NCBI RefSeq assembly: GCF_028595305.1
Contig: NZ_JAQQXS010000001.1
Location: forward strand, 186,001-250,000
Reading direction: 5' to 3'
DNA from: Roseateles koreensis
GTDB lineage: Bacteria > Pseudomonadota > Gammaproteobacteria > Burkholderiales > Burkholderiaceae_C
DNA: 64,000 nt
Shown: one piece after another, positions 15,986-24,720 of the stretch
Position numbering within the stretch: the stretch's first letter is position 1
Layout of the letters: every line of letters begins with the position of its first letter
Translations under genes and position numbers: made by a program
Notes under the pieces: generated by a model
The model's database searches: none
Told to the model about the DNA's origin: nothing
Seen by the model: only the letters and a program-made list of their open reading frames with translations

Positions 15986-17287
15986 TCAGTTCAAGCTGTC
16001 CAGCGGCCAAACTTCGACGGTACCGCCTGGCGGAATATCGCCCTGTTCATGCGGCAACACGACCAGTCCGTTCGCCTGGCTCATGCTGGACAAAATCCCT
16101 GAGCCTTGATGGCCGGTCAGTTCAACTTGCCATTGGCCCTGCGCATTGCGTTGAACGATGCCGCGCAAGAATTCTGTGCGCCCGGGCTTTTTGCGAATGC
16201 CTTGGGGGCTGATGGCTTGCACCGTCAGCAGGGGGCGGGGTTGGGCCCCGCTCACCCGCAGCAGCGCGCCACGCACAAAGGCGTAGAAGGCCACCATCGC
16301 CGCGACAGGGTTGCCGGGCAGGCCAAACAAAAGTGCGCTGTGGCCGTCAGCTTGTACGCGGCCCACCGCCAGCGGGCGGCCCGGGCGCATGGCCAGTTGC
16401 CAGAACAGCACCTCGCCGAACTCCGCCATCACCGCCTTGGTGTGGTCTGCTTCACCGGTACTCACACCGCCGGAGCTGATCACCACGTCGGCCTGTTGAA
16501 TGGCTTGTCCAAAGGCCGCACGCAGTGCCGCCGGTTCGTCGCGTACGGCGCCCAGGTCCAGCACCTCGACGCCGAGGCGTTCCAGCAGCGCAAACAAGGT
16601 GTAGCGGTTGCTGTCGTAGATGCCGCCGGCACCTAGCGCGACGCCGGGCTCGCACAGTTCGTTGCCGGTGGAGAGGAGGGCCACGCGCAGGCGCGGCCAG
16701 ACGGCAACCTCACCCAGACCCAGCGAGGCCAGCAAGCCGATGTCGGCCGGCTGCAGTATCTTCCCGGCCTGCAGCGCGACACCGCCTTGGCGAAGGTCTT
16801 CACCCGCCAGGCGCCGGTTGTCGCCCGGCTTGATCACGCCGGGCGGGAAGGTGATGCAGTCTCCCGCGCGTTGCACCCATTCCTGCGGCACCACCGTGTC
16901 GAGGCCGGCCGGCATGACGGCGCCGGTCATGATGCGCTGGCACTGCCCGCGCACGAGAGCGGTGGCGCCGGCTTGTCCGGCAAGACTGGTGCCCGCCAAG
17001 GTCAGCGAGATCGGGTGGTCGGTTTGAAGGTCTTGGCTGGCAAAGGCGTAGCCATCCATGGCTGCGTTGTCATGGGCAGGGACATTGAGTGGCGACACCA
17101 CGTCCTCGGCCACCACCCGGCCCAGGGCTTGGCGCAGCGGCACACGGCTCGCTTGCCGGGCAGGGAGGCTCAGTTGTTGGATGAAGGCTTGGGCCTCGTC
17201 AACGCGTATCGCTTCTGAGGGCTTGGCCTTGTGGTCAGGGGTCTGTGCGCGCGCATGCGCGTGATTTGGCGTGGTGTCGTTTGTCAT
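15986..17287 (-). CDS. moeA: Molybdopterin molybdotransferase MoeA (first copy)
   Basis: MoeA inserts molybdate into adenylylated molybdopterin, giving active molybdenum cofactor. The 433-residue protein has the expected order: an N-terminal domain with VPAHDNAAMDGYAF, the domain with IMTGAVMPAGLDTVVPQE, the catalytic core with STGNEL and IYDSNRYTL, VISSGGVSTGEADHT, and FGLPGNPVAAMVAF, followed by the C-terminal beta domain. It is the last gene of a reverse-strand run moaA-mobA-GNAT-moeA. A second MoeA paralog lies at 41778-43076. The product is needed for the formate dehydrogenase encoded at the left end. Confidence 0.95.
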   Translation of the reverse strand: MTNDTTPNHAHARAQTPDHKAKPSEAIRVDEAQAFIQQLSLPARQASRVPLRQALGRVVAEDVVSPLNVPAHDNAAMDGYAFASQDLQTDHPISLTLAGTSLAGQAGATALVRGQCQRIMTGAVMPAGLDTVVPQEWVQRAGDCITFPPGVIKPGDNRRLAGEDLRQGGVALQAGKILQPADIGLLASLGLGEVAVWPRLRVALLSTGNELCEPGVALGAGGIYDSNRYTLFALLERLGVEVLDLGAVRDEPAALRAAFGQAIQQADVVISSGGVSTGEADHTKAVMAEFGEVLFWQLAMRPGRPLAVGRVQADGHSALLFGLPGNPVAAMVAFYAFVRGALLRVSGAQPRPLLTVQAISPQGIRKKPGRTEFLRGIVQRNAQGQWQVELTGHQGSGILSSMSQANGLVVLPHEQGDIPPGGTVEVWPLDSLN

Positions 17288-17306
17288 GGGGCAACATCAA
17301 AGAGGG

Positions 17307-17909
17307 TCAGGGCTGGCGCAATCGTAGGCACATCAGGTCCTTGTCCAGCACCCGGCCATCCAGCAGTTTGATGGCCCCAGGCAGGCGGCCATAACGTGTA
17401 AAACCACAGCGCTCATACAGTTTCACTGCCGCGGTGTTGCTGGACGTCACGCTCAGCGTCACCAGCTCGAGTGCGGCTTCGCCGCGCAGCAGATGCAGGG
17501 TTCTCTCTAGCAATTGGCGACCCAAGCCATGACCATGCAGGTCTTCCCGCACCATCATGCCCATGATGTGGGCGATGTGGCGAATCTTCAGCCGGGCTTC
17601 ATGTTCGCAACTGATGGCGCCCACCATGTCAGCACCTTGCCAACCGACCAGGGTGAATAAATTCGCACCGCCGTTGCCACCGCTCAAGCGGCTGCGATAG
17701 CTGTTGGCATCGCGTTGCAGTTCGGTCGCTGCGTCGGAGGTGAAGGCCTCGGGGTGGCGTGCCAACATGCCGTCGCGCAGGTCTTTGTAGGCCGCAAGGT
17801 CTTCTAGATGCAAGGGGCGAATTTGCAGGTCGATTTGCATGCGGGACAGATGCTCCGTGGCGGTCGCCCAGTCCATCAACTGTTTCGTGCTGTTCTTGCC
17901 TTCAGGCAT
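17307..17909 (-). CDS. GNAT family N-acetyltransferase
   Basis: This is an acetyl-CoA-dependent acyltransferase of the GNAT fold. The acetyl-CoA pyrophosphate loop is visible in MVREDLHGHGLGRQLLERTL, followed by a strand (LELVTLSVTSSN) and the typical NTAAVKLYERCGFTRYGR. I chose the ATG at 17909, which overlaps the mobA stop by eight bases; this gives 200 residues. A later ATG at 17840 starts at the conserved core and is also possible. The substrate is unknown. Its position between mobA and moeA suggests co-transcription with cofactor genes rather than a defined role in that pathway. Confidence 0.8.
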   Translation of the reverse strand: MPEGKNSTKQLMDWATATEHLSRMQIDLQIRPLHLEDLAAYKDLRDGMLARHPEAFTSDAATELQRDANSYRSRLSGGNGGANLFTLVGWQGADMVGAISCEHEARLKIRHIAHIMGMMVREDLHGHGLGRQLLERTLHLLRGEAALELVTLSVTSSNTAAVKLYERCGFTRYGRLPGAIKLLDGRVLDKDLMCLRLRQP

Positions 17910-18591
17910 GCGGTGCGTCCTGTTCGAGTGACTGAAGTTCGGCGAGGCTGTTGGCGTTGAAGAAGGCTGCGACATCTCCGGGTCGGTCGAAAGGGACGGG
18001 CACAGCTTTCTGCGCCCGCAGCCAAGTTTGAATTTTGCGCTCACCGCTTTGGAGGTAGGCGGCCAGGCTGTCTTTGAGCTCCACCCGCATCAGGCAAAAC
18101 GCCGCTTGGACCTGCGGCGCCTCATGCACGTCGTTTTTTAGGGTCGCTTGCGGCCTGGCGCTTACTGGGACGGCCACTTTCGCGCCGCAGGCCAGCGCGG
18201 CTTCGGCCAAGCGCTCGGCCAGATCGAGGGGCAGGGCGGGCGTGTCGCAGGGCACGCACAGCAACCAGTCTGTGCGGGCCAGGCGTAGCCCGGCAAGCCA
18301 GCCTGCCAGTGGGCCGGCATAACTGTCATCCTCATCGCGCACCAAGGGGTGACCGGCGGCGGCATAGGCGTCAAGATTGCGATTCGCGCTGATCAACAGC
18401 GGCCCGACTTGGGGCGCCAGCCGGCTCAGCACGTGGGCAAACAGTGGGCGGCCGTTGAGGGTTTGCAGCCCTTTGTCCAAGCCCCCCATGCGGCTGCCGC
18501 GTCCGCCGGCCAGCAACAGACCGGTGATTTGGTCGCGTGCCAAGCGGCTTTTCACCGGGTGCTGCGGGCAGGGTGACGCAACGCCGCTCAC
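17902..18591 (-). CDS. mobA: Molybdenum cofactor guanylyltransferase
   Basis: MobA attaches GMP from GTP to Mo-molybdopterin, forming the MGD cofactor used by DMSO-reductase-family enzymes such as formate dehydrogenase. The 229-residue protein has the nucleotidyltransferase signature GLLLAGGRGSRMGGLDKGL near residues 24-42, followed by the VRDEDDSYAGPLAGWLAGL and LLCVPCDTPALP segments. The start is a GTG at 18591 directly after the moaA stop. It overlaps the GNAT gene at its 3' end. The bis-MGD requirement of the FdnG protein fits this neighbour set. Confidence 0.94.
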   Translation of the reverse strand: MSGVASPCPQHPVKSRLARDQITGLLLAGGRGSRMGGLDKGLQTLNGRPLFAHVLSRLAPQVGPLLISANRNLDAYAAAGHPLVRDEDDSYAGPLAGWLAGLRLARTDWLLCVPCDTPALPLDLAERLAEAALACGAKVAVPVSARPQATLKNDVHEAPQVQAAFCLMRVELKDSLAAYLQSGERKIQTWLRAQKAVPVPFDRPGDVAAFFNANSLAELQSLEQDAPHA

Positions 18592-19722
18592 TCAGCCCCC
18601 GATGTAATGCATTTCAACCCGCCGCTGCCCGGCCGGGCTTTGCGGCGCATCGACTTGTGCGCGCAGTTGTGAGTACCGGTCGCTGCGGCGCTGCCAAAGC
18701 TGGGCGATGGCTTGCGCCACCTGCGCATCATCGGCCGGGCCGCGCAGCAGCCCGCGTAGATCGGTGCCTTGATGCGCAAACAAGCAGGTGAACAATTGCC
18801 CTTCGGTGGACAGCCGTGCGCGATTGCAATCCCCGCAGAAGGCTTGAGTGACGCTGGAGATGAGCCCGATTTCACCGCCACCGTCGGCGTAGCCCCAACG
18901 CTGCGCCGTTTCGCCGGGTGCCGACGCGCTCAGTGCCTGCAGATCGAAAGATTCACGCAGGCGCGTCAGCACTTGGGCGGAGGGCATGACTTCATCCATC
19001 CGCCAGCCGTTGCTGCTGCCCACGTCCATGTACTCAATGAATCGAAGCGTGATGCCTGTGCCCCGGAAATGCCGCGCCATAGGCAGAATCTGGTCGTCGT
19101 TGGCGCCGCGCTTGACCACCATATTCACCTTGATCGGCGCCAGGCCCACGGCTTGTGCCTCGGCAATGCCGTCCAGCACCTCACCGACGGGAAAGCCCAC
19201 ATCATTCATGCGCTGAAATTGGGCGTCATCTAGTCCGTCGAGACTCACGGTAATGCGCTGCAGGCCGGCGTCTTTCAGCCTGCGCGCCTTCTTTTTGAGC
19301 AAAGAGCCGTTGGTGGTCAAGGTGAGGTCAAGCGGCTGGCCGTCGGGTGTGCGGACTTGGGCCAGCAACTCGATCAAGTGCTCAATGCCTTTGCGCAGCA
19401 GGGGCTCACCGCCCGTCAGGCGCAGCTTTTGCACGCCCAGGCGGGCGAAGACTTGCGCCAGGCGGGTGATTTCTTCAAAGCTCAGGAGTGCCGCATGCGG
19501 CAAAAATTCGTGTGTCTTGCCGAACACTTCCTTGGGCATGCAGTAGCTGCAGCGAAAGTTGCATCGATCGGTGACCGAAATCCGCAAATCGCGCAAGGGG
19601 CGGCCCAGCGTGTCTTGCAACTCACCGGGCGCTGGTAAAGGGCGGTCTTGCCCAGCCAAGGGAGGCGGTGTCACGGCAAGCGCCTGGCGGTGATCGGCAA
19701 TCGGAATAACTCGGTCAGACAT
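18592..19722 (-). CDS. moaA: GTP 3',8-cyclase MoaA
   Basis: MoaA is the radical-SAM enzyme for the first step of molybdopterin synthesis, converting GTP to 3',8-cyclo-GTP. The radical-SAM cysteines lie in CNFRCSYC (residues 54-61). The C-terminal second cluster is in [18 protein letters not shown], and the protein ends in the conserved Gly-Gly (HYIGG). I give the start as ATG 19722 (376 residues). A second ATG at 19731 and a longer upstream frame are possible; GGAGG lies very close to the 19722 ATG. The gene heads the moaA-mobA-GNAT-moeA run. The partner gene moaC is not in the window. Confidence 0.95.
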   Translation of the reverse strand: MSDRVIPIADHRQALAVTPPPLAGQDRPLPAPGELQDTLGRPLRDLRISVTDRCNFRCSYCMPKEVFGKTHEFLPHAALLSFEEITRLAQVFARLGVQKLRLTGGEPLLRKGIEHLIELLAQVRTPDGQPLDLTLTTNGSLLKKKARRLKDAGLQRITVSLDGLDDAQFQRMNDVGFPVGEVLDGIAEAQAVGLAPIKVNMVVKRGANDDQILPMARHFRGTGITLRFIEYMDVGSSNGWRMDEVMPSAQVLTRLRESFDLQALSASAPGETAQRWGYADGGGEIGLISSVTQAFCGDCNRARLSTEGQLFTCLFAHQGTDLRGLLRGPADDAQVAQAIAQLWQRRSDRYSQLRAQVDAPQSPAGQRRVEMHYIGG

Positions 19723-19842
19723 GGCCTCCATTGTGCCCGCTGCGACCCGGGCTGGCGTTGCGCGCTGCACCCGGCTTGATCAAGGGCAAGGTTTCTTGCC
19801 GGACCGGGGGCGTTGGCACCCGGCTCGGGTTCAGGCTCGGTT

Positions 19843-20445
19843 TCAAACTCGCCGCGTGGCCAGCAGGGATTTCACGGTGCCGGTCTGGAGTTGGGGGCGG
19901 TCGGGTTCAGCGGCAGGCAGGGCTTGCACCTCCGCCATCGAGGCGTGGCAGCGCAGCGTCAAATCCTGGTAGGCCTGCGTGCCTTCGCGCTTCCAGCGGA
20001 TTTCATCCTCCGTCAACGCGCGCAGCACCTTGGCCGGGAGCCCGGCGACCAAAGACTTCTCGGGCAGGATTTGGCCGGCCCGCACAAAGGCGCAAGCGGC
20101 GACGATGCTGTAGGCGCCCACTTCAGCCTCGTCCATCACCACCGCATTCATGCCGACCAGGGCATCGTGGCGAATGATGCAGCCATGCAAAACGGCGCCG
20201 TGGCCGACATGGCCGTTGGGCTCAATCACGGTGGTTGAGTCGGGAAAGCCATGGATGACGCAGGTGTCTTGCACATTCGAGCCTTCTTCCAGCACGATGC
20301 GACCGAAGTCACCGCGCAGTGACGCGCATGGGCCGACATAACAGCCTGGCCCCACGTGGACATCGCCGATCAAAACGGCGGTTGGATGCACATGGGCTGT
20401 GGGGTGAACGACCGGGATCACTCCGTCGATGGCGTAGCAAGGCAT
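19843..20445 (-). CDS. paaY: Phenylacetate-pathway protein PaaY (hexapeptide-repeat thioesterase)
   Basis: PaaY is a left-handed beta-helix protein of the gamma-carbonic-anhydrase-like family; family members act as thioesterases that clear dead-end CoA esters of the pathway. The 200-residue protein shows hexapeptide-repeat sequence from GDVHVGPGCYVGPCASLRGD to about HDALVGMNAVVMDEAEV, including metal-ligand-type histidines in TCVIHGFP and HVGHGAVLHG. The C-terminal tail follows the ALTEDEIRWKREGTQAY type. The ATG at 20445 is chosen over an upstream in-frame start that would cross the promoter region. It is divergent from paaG, with the putative PaaR operator between. Confidence 0.9.
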   Translation of the reverse strand: MPCYAIDGVIPVVHPTAHVHPTAVLIGDVHVGPGCYVGPCASLRGDFGRIVLEEGSNVQDTCVIHGFPDSTTVIEPNGHVGHGAVLHGCIIRHDALVGMNAVVMDEAEVGAYSIVAACAFVRAGQILPEKSLVAGLPAKVLRALTEDEIRWKREGTQAYQDLTLRCHASMAEVQALPAAEPDRPQLQTGTVKSLLATRRV

Positions 20446-20490
20446 GGCGGTCCTTTTGTTGAGTTTAGGGTTAGTCCTGAGCTGGCGGAC

Positions 20491-20519
20491 TTGCGCCAAA
20501 TCAAACTCAAGCCTAATAT
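20491..20519 (+). promoter_or_regulatory. Candidate sigma-70 promoter of the paaGIKABCDE operon
   Basis: A -35-like TTGCGC (20491-20496) and a -10-like TAATAT (20514-20519) are separated by 17 bases, and the first palindrome base follows three bases later. The promoter reads toward paaG. Each hexamer matches the consensus only in part, so the call rests mainly on spacing and on the adjoining operator. Confidence 0.45.
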
Positions 20520-20521
20520 CT

Positions 20522-20535
20522 ACCGACCGGTCGGT
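20522..20535. promoter_or_regulatory. Perfect 14-bp palindrome, probable PaaR operator
   Basis: ACCGACCGGTCGGT is a perfect palindrome in the paaY-paaG divergent gap. TetR-family regulators typically bind such sites, and paaR (TetR family) lies at the end of the same operon. The site overlaps the likely transcription start of paaG, a position expected for a repressor whose effector would be phenylacetyl-CoA. The identity of the binding protein is inferred. Confidence 0.65.
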
Positions 20536-20637
20536 CAAGAGTGTTTGCCGATCTCCCTATGTTCAAGCCCTGGTGGCAACGTCGACGTTCATTGCCGTTC
20601 ATCGACATGTCAGTGCCGGGATTCGAGGCTTCATCCC

Positions 20638-21441
20638 ATGCAAGACCCGCAATTTCTCAGAAGCCAGGACGGTCATGTGTTGACCTTCACCTTGAACCGT
20701 CCGCAGGCTTTGAATGCTTTCACGGCAACTTTGCTGGCGCAACTGCGGCAGGCGCTGGATGAGGCGGCTGACGACGCCAGCGTGCGCTGCGTGGTGATCA
20801 CCGGGGCGGGCCGCGGATTTTGTGCGGGTCAGGATTTGTCAGACCCGCTGGTCAAGCCGCCCGAGAACGCGGCAGAGTCGCCCAGGGACATCGGCCACAT
20901 CCTTGATGCCTACTACATTCCGCTGGCCCTGCGCGTGCGCTCCATGCCTGTGCCCGTGATTGCGGCGGTCAACGGTGTGGCGGCGGGCGCGGGCGCCAAT
21001 TTCGCTTTGGGTTGTGATCTGGTGGTGGCGGCGCAGTCGGCCAATTTCATTCAGGCCTTCGCCCGCATTGGCTTGCTGCCGGATTGCGGCGGTACTTGGC
21101 TGCTGCCGCGTCTGGTGGGTCGTGCCCGGGCTCTGCAGCTGGCGTTGCTGGGCGAGAAGCTGCCGGCCGCCGAGGCGCAGGCCATGGGCCTGATCTACCA
21201 ATGCGTGCCTGACGACACGCTGGCGGCCACCGCGCAGGCGCTGGCTCAACGGCTGAGCCAGCAACCGCTGCGCGCGATGGTGCAGACGCGTCAGGCCTTT
21301 GATCAGGCTTCGCTGCTGGACTTTGAAGACGCCTTGAAGCTGGAGGCCATGACGCAAAGCCAGTTGGGCTTCAGCCCTGACTATCTGGAGGGTGTGACAG
21401 CCTTCTTGAGCAAGCGCAGCCCCAAGTTCACCGACCGCTGA
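20638..21441 (+). CDS. paaG: Enoyl-CoA hydratase/isomerase, phenylacetate pathway (PaaG-like)
   Basis: This crotonase-family enzyme most likely isomerises ring-1,2-epoxyphenylacetyl-CoA to the seven-membered oxepin-CoA. The 267-residue protein has FTLNRPQALNAF, VVITGAGRGFCAGQDLSD and VNGVAAGAGANFALGCDLVV, the oxyanion-hole pattern, and an aspartate-bearing IGLLPDCGGTWLLPRLVG as in PaaG. The ATG at 20638 has GAGG 9 bases upstream; longer in-frame starts would run through the promoter and operator. It is the first gene of the co-directional paa operon. A PaaF-type hydratase role is the alternative. Confidence 0.88.
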   Translation: MQDPQFLRSQDGHVLTFTLNRPQALNAFTATLLAQLRQALDEAADDASVRCVVITGAGRGFCAGQDLSDPLVKPPENAAESPRDIGHILDAYYIPLALRVRSMPVPVIAAVNGVAAGAGANFALGCDLVVAAQSANFIQAFARIGLLPDCGGTWLLPRLVGRARALQLALLGEKLPAAEAQAMGLIYQCVPDDTLAATAQALAQRLSQQPLRAMVQTRQAFDQASLLDFEDALKLEAMTQSQLGFSPDYLEGVTAFLSKRSPKFTDR

Positions 21442-21472
21442 GCCCAGCACCGATCAAAAGACAGGACTTTGC

Positions 21473-21925
21473 ATGAACGCCCAACAGATTGCTGAAGCCG
21501 TGCTTGATGCGATGACGGCCAATGACCGTGCCTCCAAGGCGCTGGGGATGGAGGTCTTGCACATTGCGCCTGGCGCTGCCACCGTGGTGATGACGGTGCG
21601 CGAGAACATGCTCAATGGTTTTGATATCTGCCACGGCGGAGTGGTGTCGACGCTGGCGGACTCGGCCTTCGCGTTTGCCTGTAACTCCCACAATGAACTG
21701 ACCGTGGCTTCGGGCTTTTCGATCGACATCGTGGCCCCCAGCCGCTTGGGCGATCGCCTCAAAGCAGTGGCGCAGGAAGTGTCGCTGGCCGGACGAACTG
21801 GCGTCTACGACATCACTGTCACCAACCAGAACGATGAATTGATTGCGGTGTTTCGCGGCAAGTCATACCGCATCAAGGGCAAGCCCGTGGTGTTGTTGCC
21901 CATGCCGGCCGAACCCGCTGTTTGA
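21473..21925 (+). CDS. paaI: Hotdog-fold thioesterase PaaI
   Basis: PaaI hydrolyses CoA thioesters of the phenylacetate pathway, probably rescuing CoA from hydroxyphenylacetyl-CoA by-products. The 150-residue protein has the hotdog-fold segment GFDICHGGVVSTLADSAFAF, with an aspartate in the active-site helix, and the SGFSIDIVAPSRLGD strand. The gene sits between paaG and paaK, its usual position in betaproteobacterial paa operons. It is preceded by an AGGA-type ribosome binding site. Confidence 0.93.
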   Translation: MNAQQIAEAVLDAMTANDRASKALGMEVLHIAPGAATVVMTVRENMLNGFDICHGGVVSTLADSAFAFACNSHNELTVASGFSIDIVAPSRLGDRLKAVAQEVSLAGRTGVYDITVTNQNDELIAVFRGKSYRIKGKPVVLLPMPAEPAV

Positions 21926-21970
21926 CGCCCCGAACAGAACACCGAACACCGAACACAGGACAAGCGACAC

Positions 21971-23302
21971 ATGAGCATGAGTGAGCATAAAAAGTTGGGC
22001 ACCGCTCCGGACCGGAAGCTGTTGGACCCCATCGAGATGGCGAGCCGGGACGAGTTGCAGGCACTGCAGTTGCAGCGCCTGCGCTGGTCGCTGCAGCATG
22101 CCTACGCGAATGTGCCGCATTACAAGGCGGCCTTTGACGCCAAGGGCGTTCATCCCGATGACTTGAAGAGTTTGGATGATCTGCGGTTGTTCCCCTTCAC
22201 CACCAAGGCGGATCTGCGAAACAACTACCCCTTCGGGATGTTTGCGGTGCCACAGCAGCAGGTGTCGCGGATCCATGCTTCTTCGGGCACCACCGGCAAA
22301 CCTACGGTGGTGGGCTATACCGCCAAAGACCTCGACAACTGGGCTAATCTGGTAGCCCGCTCCATTCGTGCTGCGGGTGGACGGGCGGGCGATATGGTGC
22401 ACATTGCCTACGGCTATGGCCTGTTCACCGGCGGCATGGGAGCGCACTACGGGGCCGAACGCCTGGGTTGCACGGTGATTCCGATGTCGGGCGGGCAGAC
22501 TGAAAAACAGGTGCAGCTGATTCAGGACTTCAAGCCCCGCATCATCATGGTCACGCCCAGCTATATGCAGGTGATCATCGAAGAATTTTCCCGCCAAGGG
22601 TTGGACGCGGCGGCGTCGAGCTTGCAGATCGGCATCTTCGGCGCCGAGCCCTGGACCGAAGCGATGCGCCGTGAGATTGAGGGTCGGGCCGCCATCGACG
22701 CGGTGGACATCTACGGCCTGTCCGAGGTGATGGGCCCCGGCGTGGCGAGTGAATGCGTGGAAAGCAAAGATGGCCCGGTGATTTGGGAAGACCATTTCTA
22801 CCCCGAGATCATCGACCCTGAAACGGGTGAAGTGCTGCCCGACGGCAGCGAGGGCGAGTTGGTGTTCACCTCGCTCAGCAAGGAGGCGCTGCCCATCATC
22901 CGTTACCGCACGCGCGATCTCACTCGCCTGTTGCCGCCCACCTCCCGCGCCATGCGCCGCATGGGCAAGATCGTCGGTCGCAGCGACGACATGCTGATCA
23001 TCCGTGGGGTCAATATGTTCCCGACGCAGATCGAAGAGTTGGTGCTGCAAGAACCGCAACTGTCGGGCCAGTACCAAATCGTTTTGACGCGCGATGGGCC
23101 GTTGGATTCGGTGGAGGTGCGCTGCGAGTTGCAGATGGCGGCCGTTGGGCAGGCCGATGTCGGTGCCATCGCCAAGAGTTTGCAGCACCGCATCAAGACC
23201 TTGGTGGGCGTGTCGACCCAGGTGAGCGTTGGCGCGCCAGATTCCATTGAACGAACGTTGGTGGGCAAGGCGCGGCGGGTGGTCGATCAGCGCCCGCGCT
23301 GA
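21971..23302 (+). CDS. paaK: Phenylacetate-CoA ligase
   Basis: PaaK activates phenylacetate to phenylacetyl-CoA with ATP, the entry step of the pathway. The 443-residue protein has the AMP-binding signature HASSGTTGKPTVVGYT, then YGYGLFTGGMGAHYG, the core DIYGLSEVMGPGVASEC, and C-terminal GRSDDMLIIRGVNMFP. These are typical of PaaK. Two ATG codons, 21971 and 21977, are both usable. It follows paaI in the operon. The C-terminal domain is complete to VGKARRVVDQRPR. Confidence 0.96.
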   Translation: MSMSEHKKLGTAPDRKLLDPIEMASRDELQALQLQRLRWSLQHAYANVPHYKAAFDAKGVHPDDLKSLDDLRLFPFTTKADLRNNYPFGMFAVPQQQVSRIHASSGTTGKPTVVGYTAKDLDNWANLVARSIRAAGGRAGDMVHIAYGYGLFTGGMGAHYGAERLGCTVIPMSGGQTEKQVQLIQDFKPRIIMVTPSYMQVIIEEFSRQGLDAAASSLQIGIFGAEPWTEAMRREIEGRAAIDAVDIYGLSEVMGPGVASECVESKDGPVIWEDHFYPEIIDPETGEVLPDGSEGELVFTSLSKEALPIIRYRTRDLTRLLPPTSRAMRRMGKIVGRSDDMLIIRGVNMFPTQIEELVLQEPQLSGQYQIVLTRDGPLDSVEVRCELQMAAVGQADVGAIAKSLQHRIKTLVGVSTQVSVGAPDSIERTLVGKARRVVDQRPR

Positions 23303-23350
23303 GTCAGCCCCAGCGTGTTGAGTTTGAGACCGTAGATTTCAGGAGCAGGT

Positions 23351-24352
23351 ATGTATACCCAAGCCATGAGCGTTGGCCCCCAAGATGTGGCCAGTAAGGT
23401 CCAGAGCGCCGAAGACGCCCGCAAGGAGGCGGCCTTCGAGGCCCGCATCGCCGCAGGCGACTTCATCGAAGCCAAAGACTGGATGCCCGAGCACTACCGC
23501 AAGACCCTGGTGCGCCAGATCAGCCAGCACGCGCACTCTGAAATTGTCGGCATGCTGCCCGAGGGCAACTGGATCAGCCGTGCGCCCACGCTCAAGCGCA
23601 AGGCGATTTTGTTGGCCAAAGTGCAGGATGAGGGCGGCCACGGCTTGTACTTGTACGCCGCTGCCGAAACCCTGGGCACCAGCCGCGATCAAATGCTGGA
23701 TGCGCTGCATTCGGGCAAGGCCAAGTACAGCTCCATCTTCAACTACCCAACGCTGACTTGGGCTGATATCGGCGTGATCGGTTGGCTGGTGGACGGTGCG
23801 GCCATCATGAACCAGGTGCCTTTGTGCCGCTGCTCTTTTGCGCCCTATGCGCGCGCCATGATCCGCGTTTGCCGCGAAGAAAGCTTTCACCAGCGCCAGG
23901 GCTATGAGTCCTTGCTGGTGATGATGCGCGATGGTACCGAGGCGCAAAAGGCCATGGTGCAAGACGCGGTCAACCGCTGGTGGTGGCCGTCGCTGATGAT
24001 GTTCGGCCCGGCCGACAAGGATTCGTCCAACTCCGAGCAGTCGATGCGTTGGGGCATCAAGCGCATCAGTAACGACGATCTGCGCCAGAAGTTTGTGGAT
24101 GCCACGATTCCGCAGGCTGAGGTTTTGGGCGTGACCGTACCTGACGCCGATTTGAAGTGGAACGCCGAGACCGGCCAATATGACTTCGGTGCGATTGATT
24201 GGGCTGAGTTTTGGCGCGTGGTGGGCGGCGACGGGCCTTGCAACCGCGAACGACTGGCCACCCGTGTCAAAGCCTGGGACGACGGCGCCTGGGTGCGTGA
24301 GGCCGCACTGGCACACGCCAAGAAGCAAGCCACCCGCGCGCAGGCCGCCTGA
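23351..24352 (+). CDS. paaA: Phenylacetyl-CoA epoxidase catalytic subunit
   Basis: PaaA is the di-iron subunit of the multicomponent phenylacetyl-CoA 1,2-epoxidase. The 333-residue protein contains the di-iron ligand motifs [13 protein letters not shown] and [14 protein letters not shown]. The catalytic-core length is as expected for the family. It is co-encoded with paaB, C, D and E, the complete epoxidase set. A strong AGGAGCAGGT sequence sits just upstream of the ATG. The remaining steps of the pathway that need PaaF, PaaH and PaaJ are not encoded in the window. Confidence 0.97.
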   Translation: MYTQAMSVGPQDVASKVQSAEDARKEAAFEARIAAGDFIEAKDWMPEHYRKTLVRQISQHAHSEIVGMLPEGNWISRAPTLKRKAILLAKVQDEGGHGLYLYAAAETLGTSRDQMLDALHSGKAKYSSIFNYPTLTWADIGVIGWLVDGAAIMNQVPLCRCSFAPYARAMIRVCREESFHQRQGYESLLVMMRDGTEAQKAMVQDAVNRWWWPSLMMFGPADKDSSNSEQSMRWGIKRISNDDLRQKFVDATIPQAEVLGVTVPDADLKWNAETGQYDFGAIDWAEFWRVVGGDGPCNRERLATRVKAWDDGAWVREAALAHAKKQATRAQAA

Positions 24353-24391
24353 GCCGGCACTGAACAACGACATCAGCCAAGGACGATCAAG

Positions 24392-24709
24392 ATGAGCGAT
24401 ACCAACAAGCAATCCGCCGCGAGCGGCCAGCATGAATGGCCTTTGTGGGAAGTTTTCGTGCGCAGCAAGGCGGGGTTGGACCACAAGCATTGCGGCAGCC
24501 TGCACGCCGCCGACGCCAAGATGGCGGTGCAGATGGCACGTGAGGTCTACACCCGCCGCCAGGAGGGCTGCAGCATCTGGGTGGTGCTGTCGAACCAGAT
24601 CGTGGCTTCGGACCCGGGCGAGAAGGGCATGTACTTCGACCCCATGGAAGACAAGGTGTACCGGCACCCGACCTTCTATGAGTTGCCCGAATCCGTGAAC
24701 CACATGTGA
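24392..24709 (+). CDS. paaB: Phenylacetyl-CoA epoxidase subunit PaaB
   Basis: PaaB is a small structural subunit of the epoxidase complex. The 105-residue protein matches the family from EWPLWEVFVRSKAGLDHKH, with the IWVVLSNQIVAS segment and the ending FYELPESVNHM. It has no catalytic residues of its own; it helps hold the PaaA-PaaC heterodimers in the complex. It is spaced 39 bases from paaA and is followed directly by paaC. Confidence 0.96.
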   Translation: MSDTNKQSAASGQHEWPLWEVFVRSKAGLDHKHCGSLHAADAKMAVQMAREVYTRRQEGCSIWVVLSNQIVASDPGEKGMYFDPMEDKVYRHPTFYELPESVNHM

Positions 24710-24720
24710 GAGGCCGGGTC

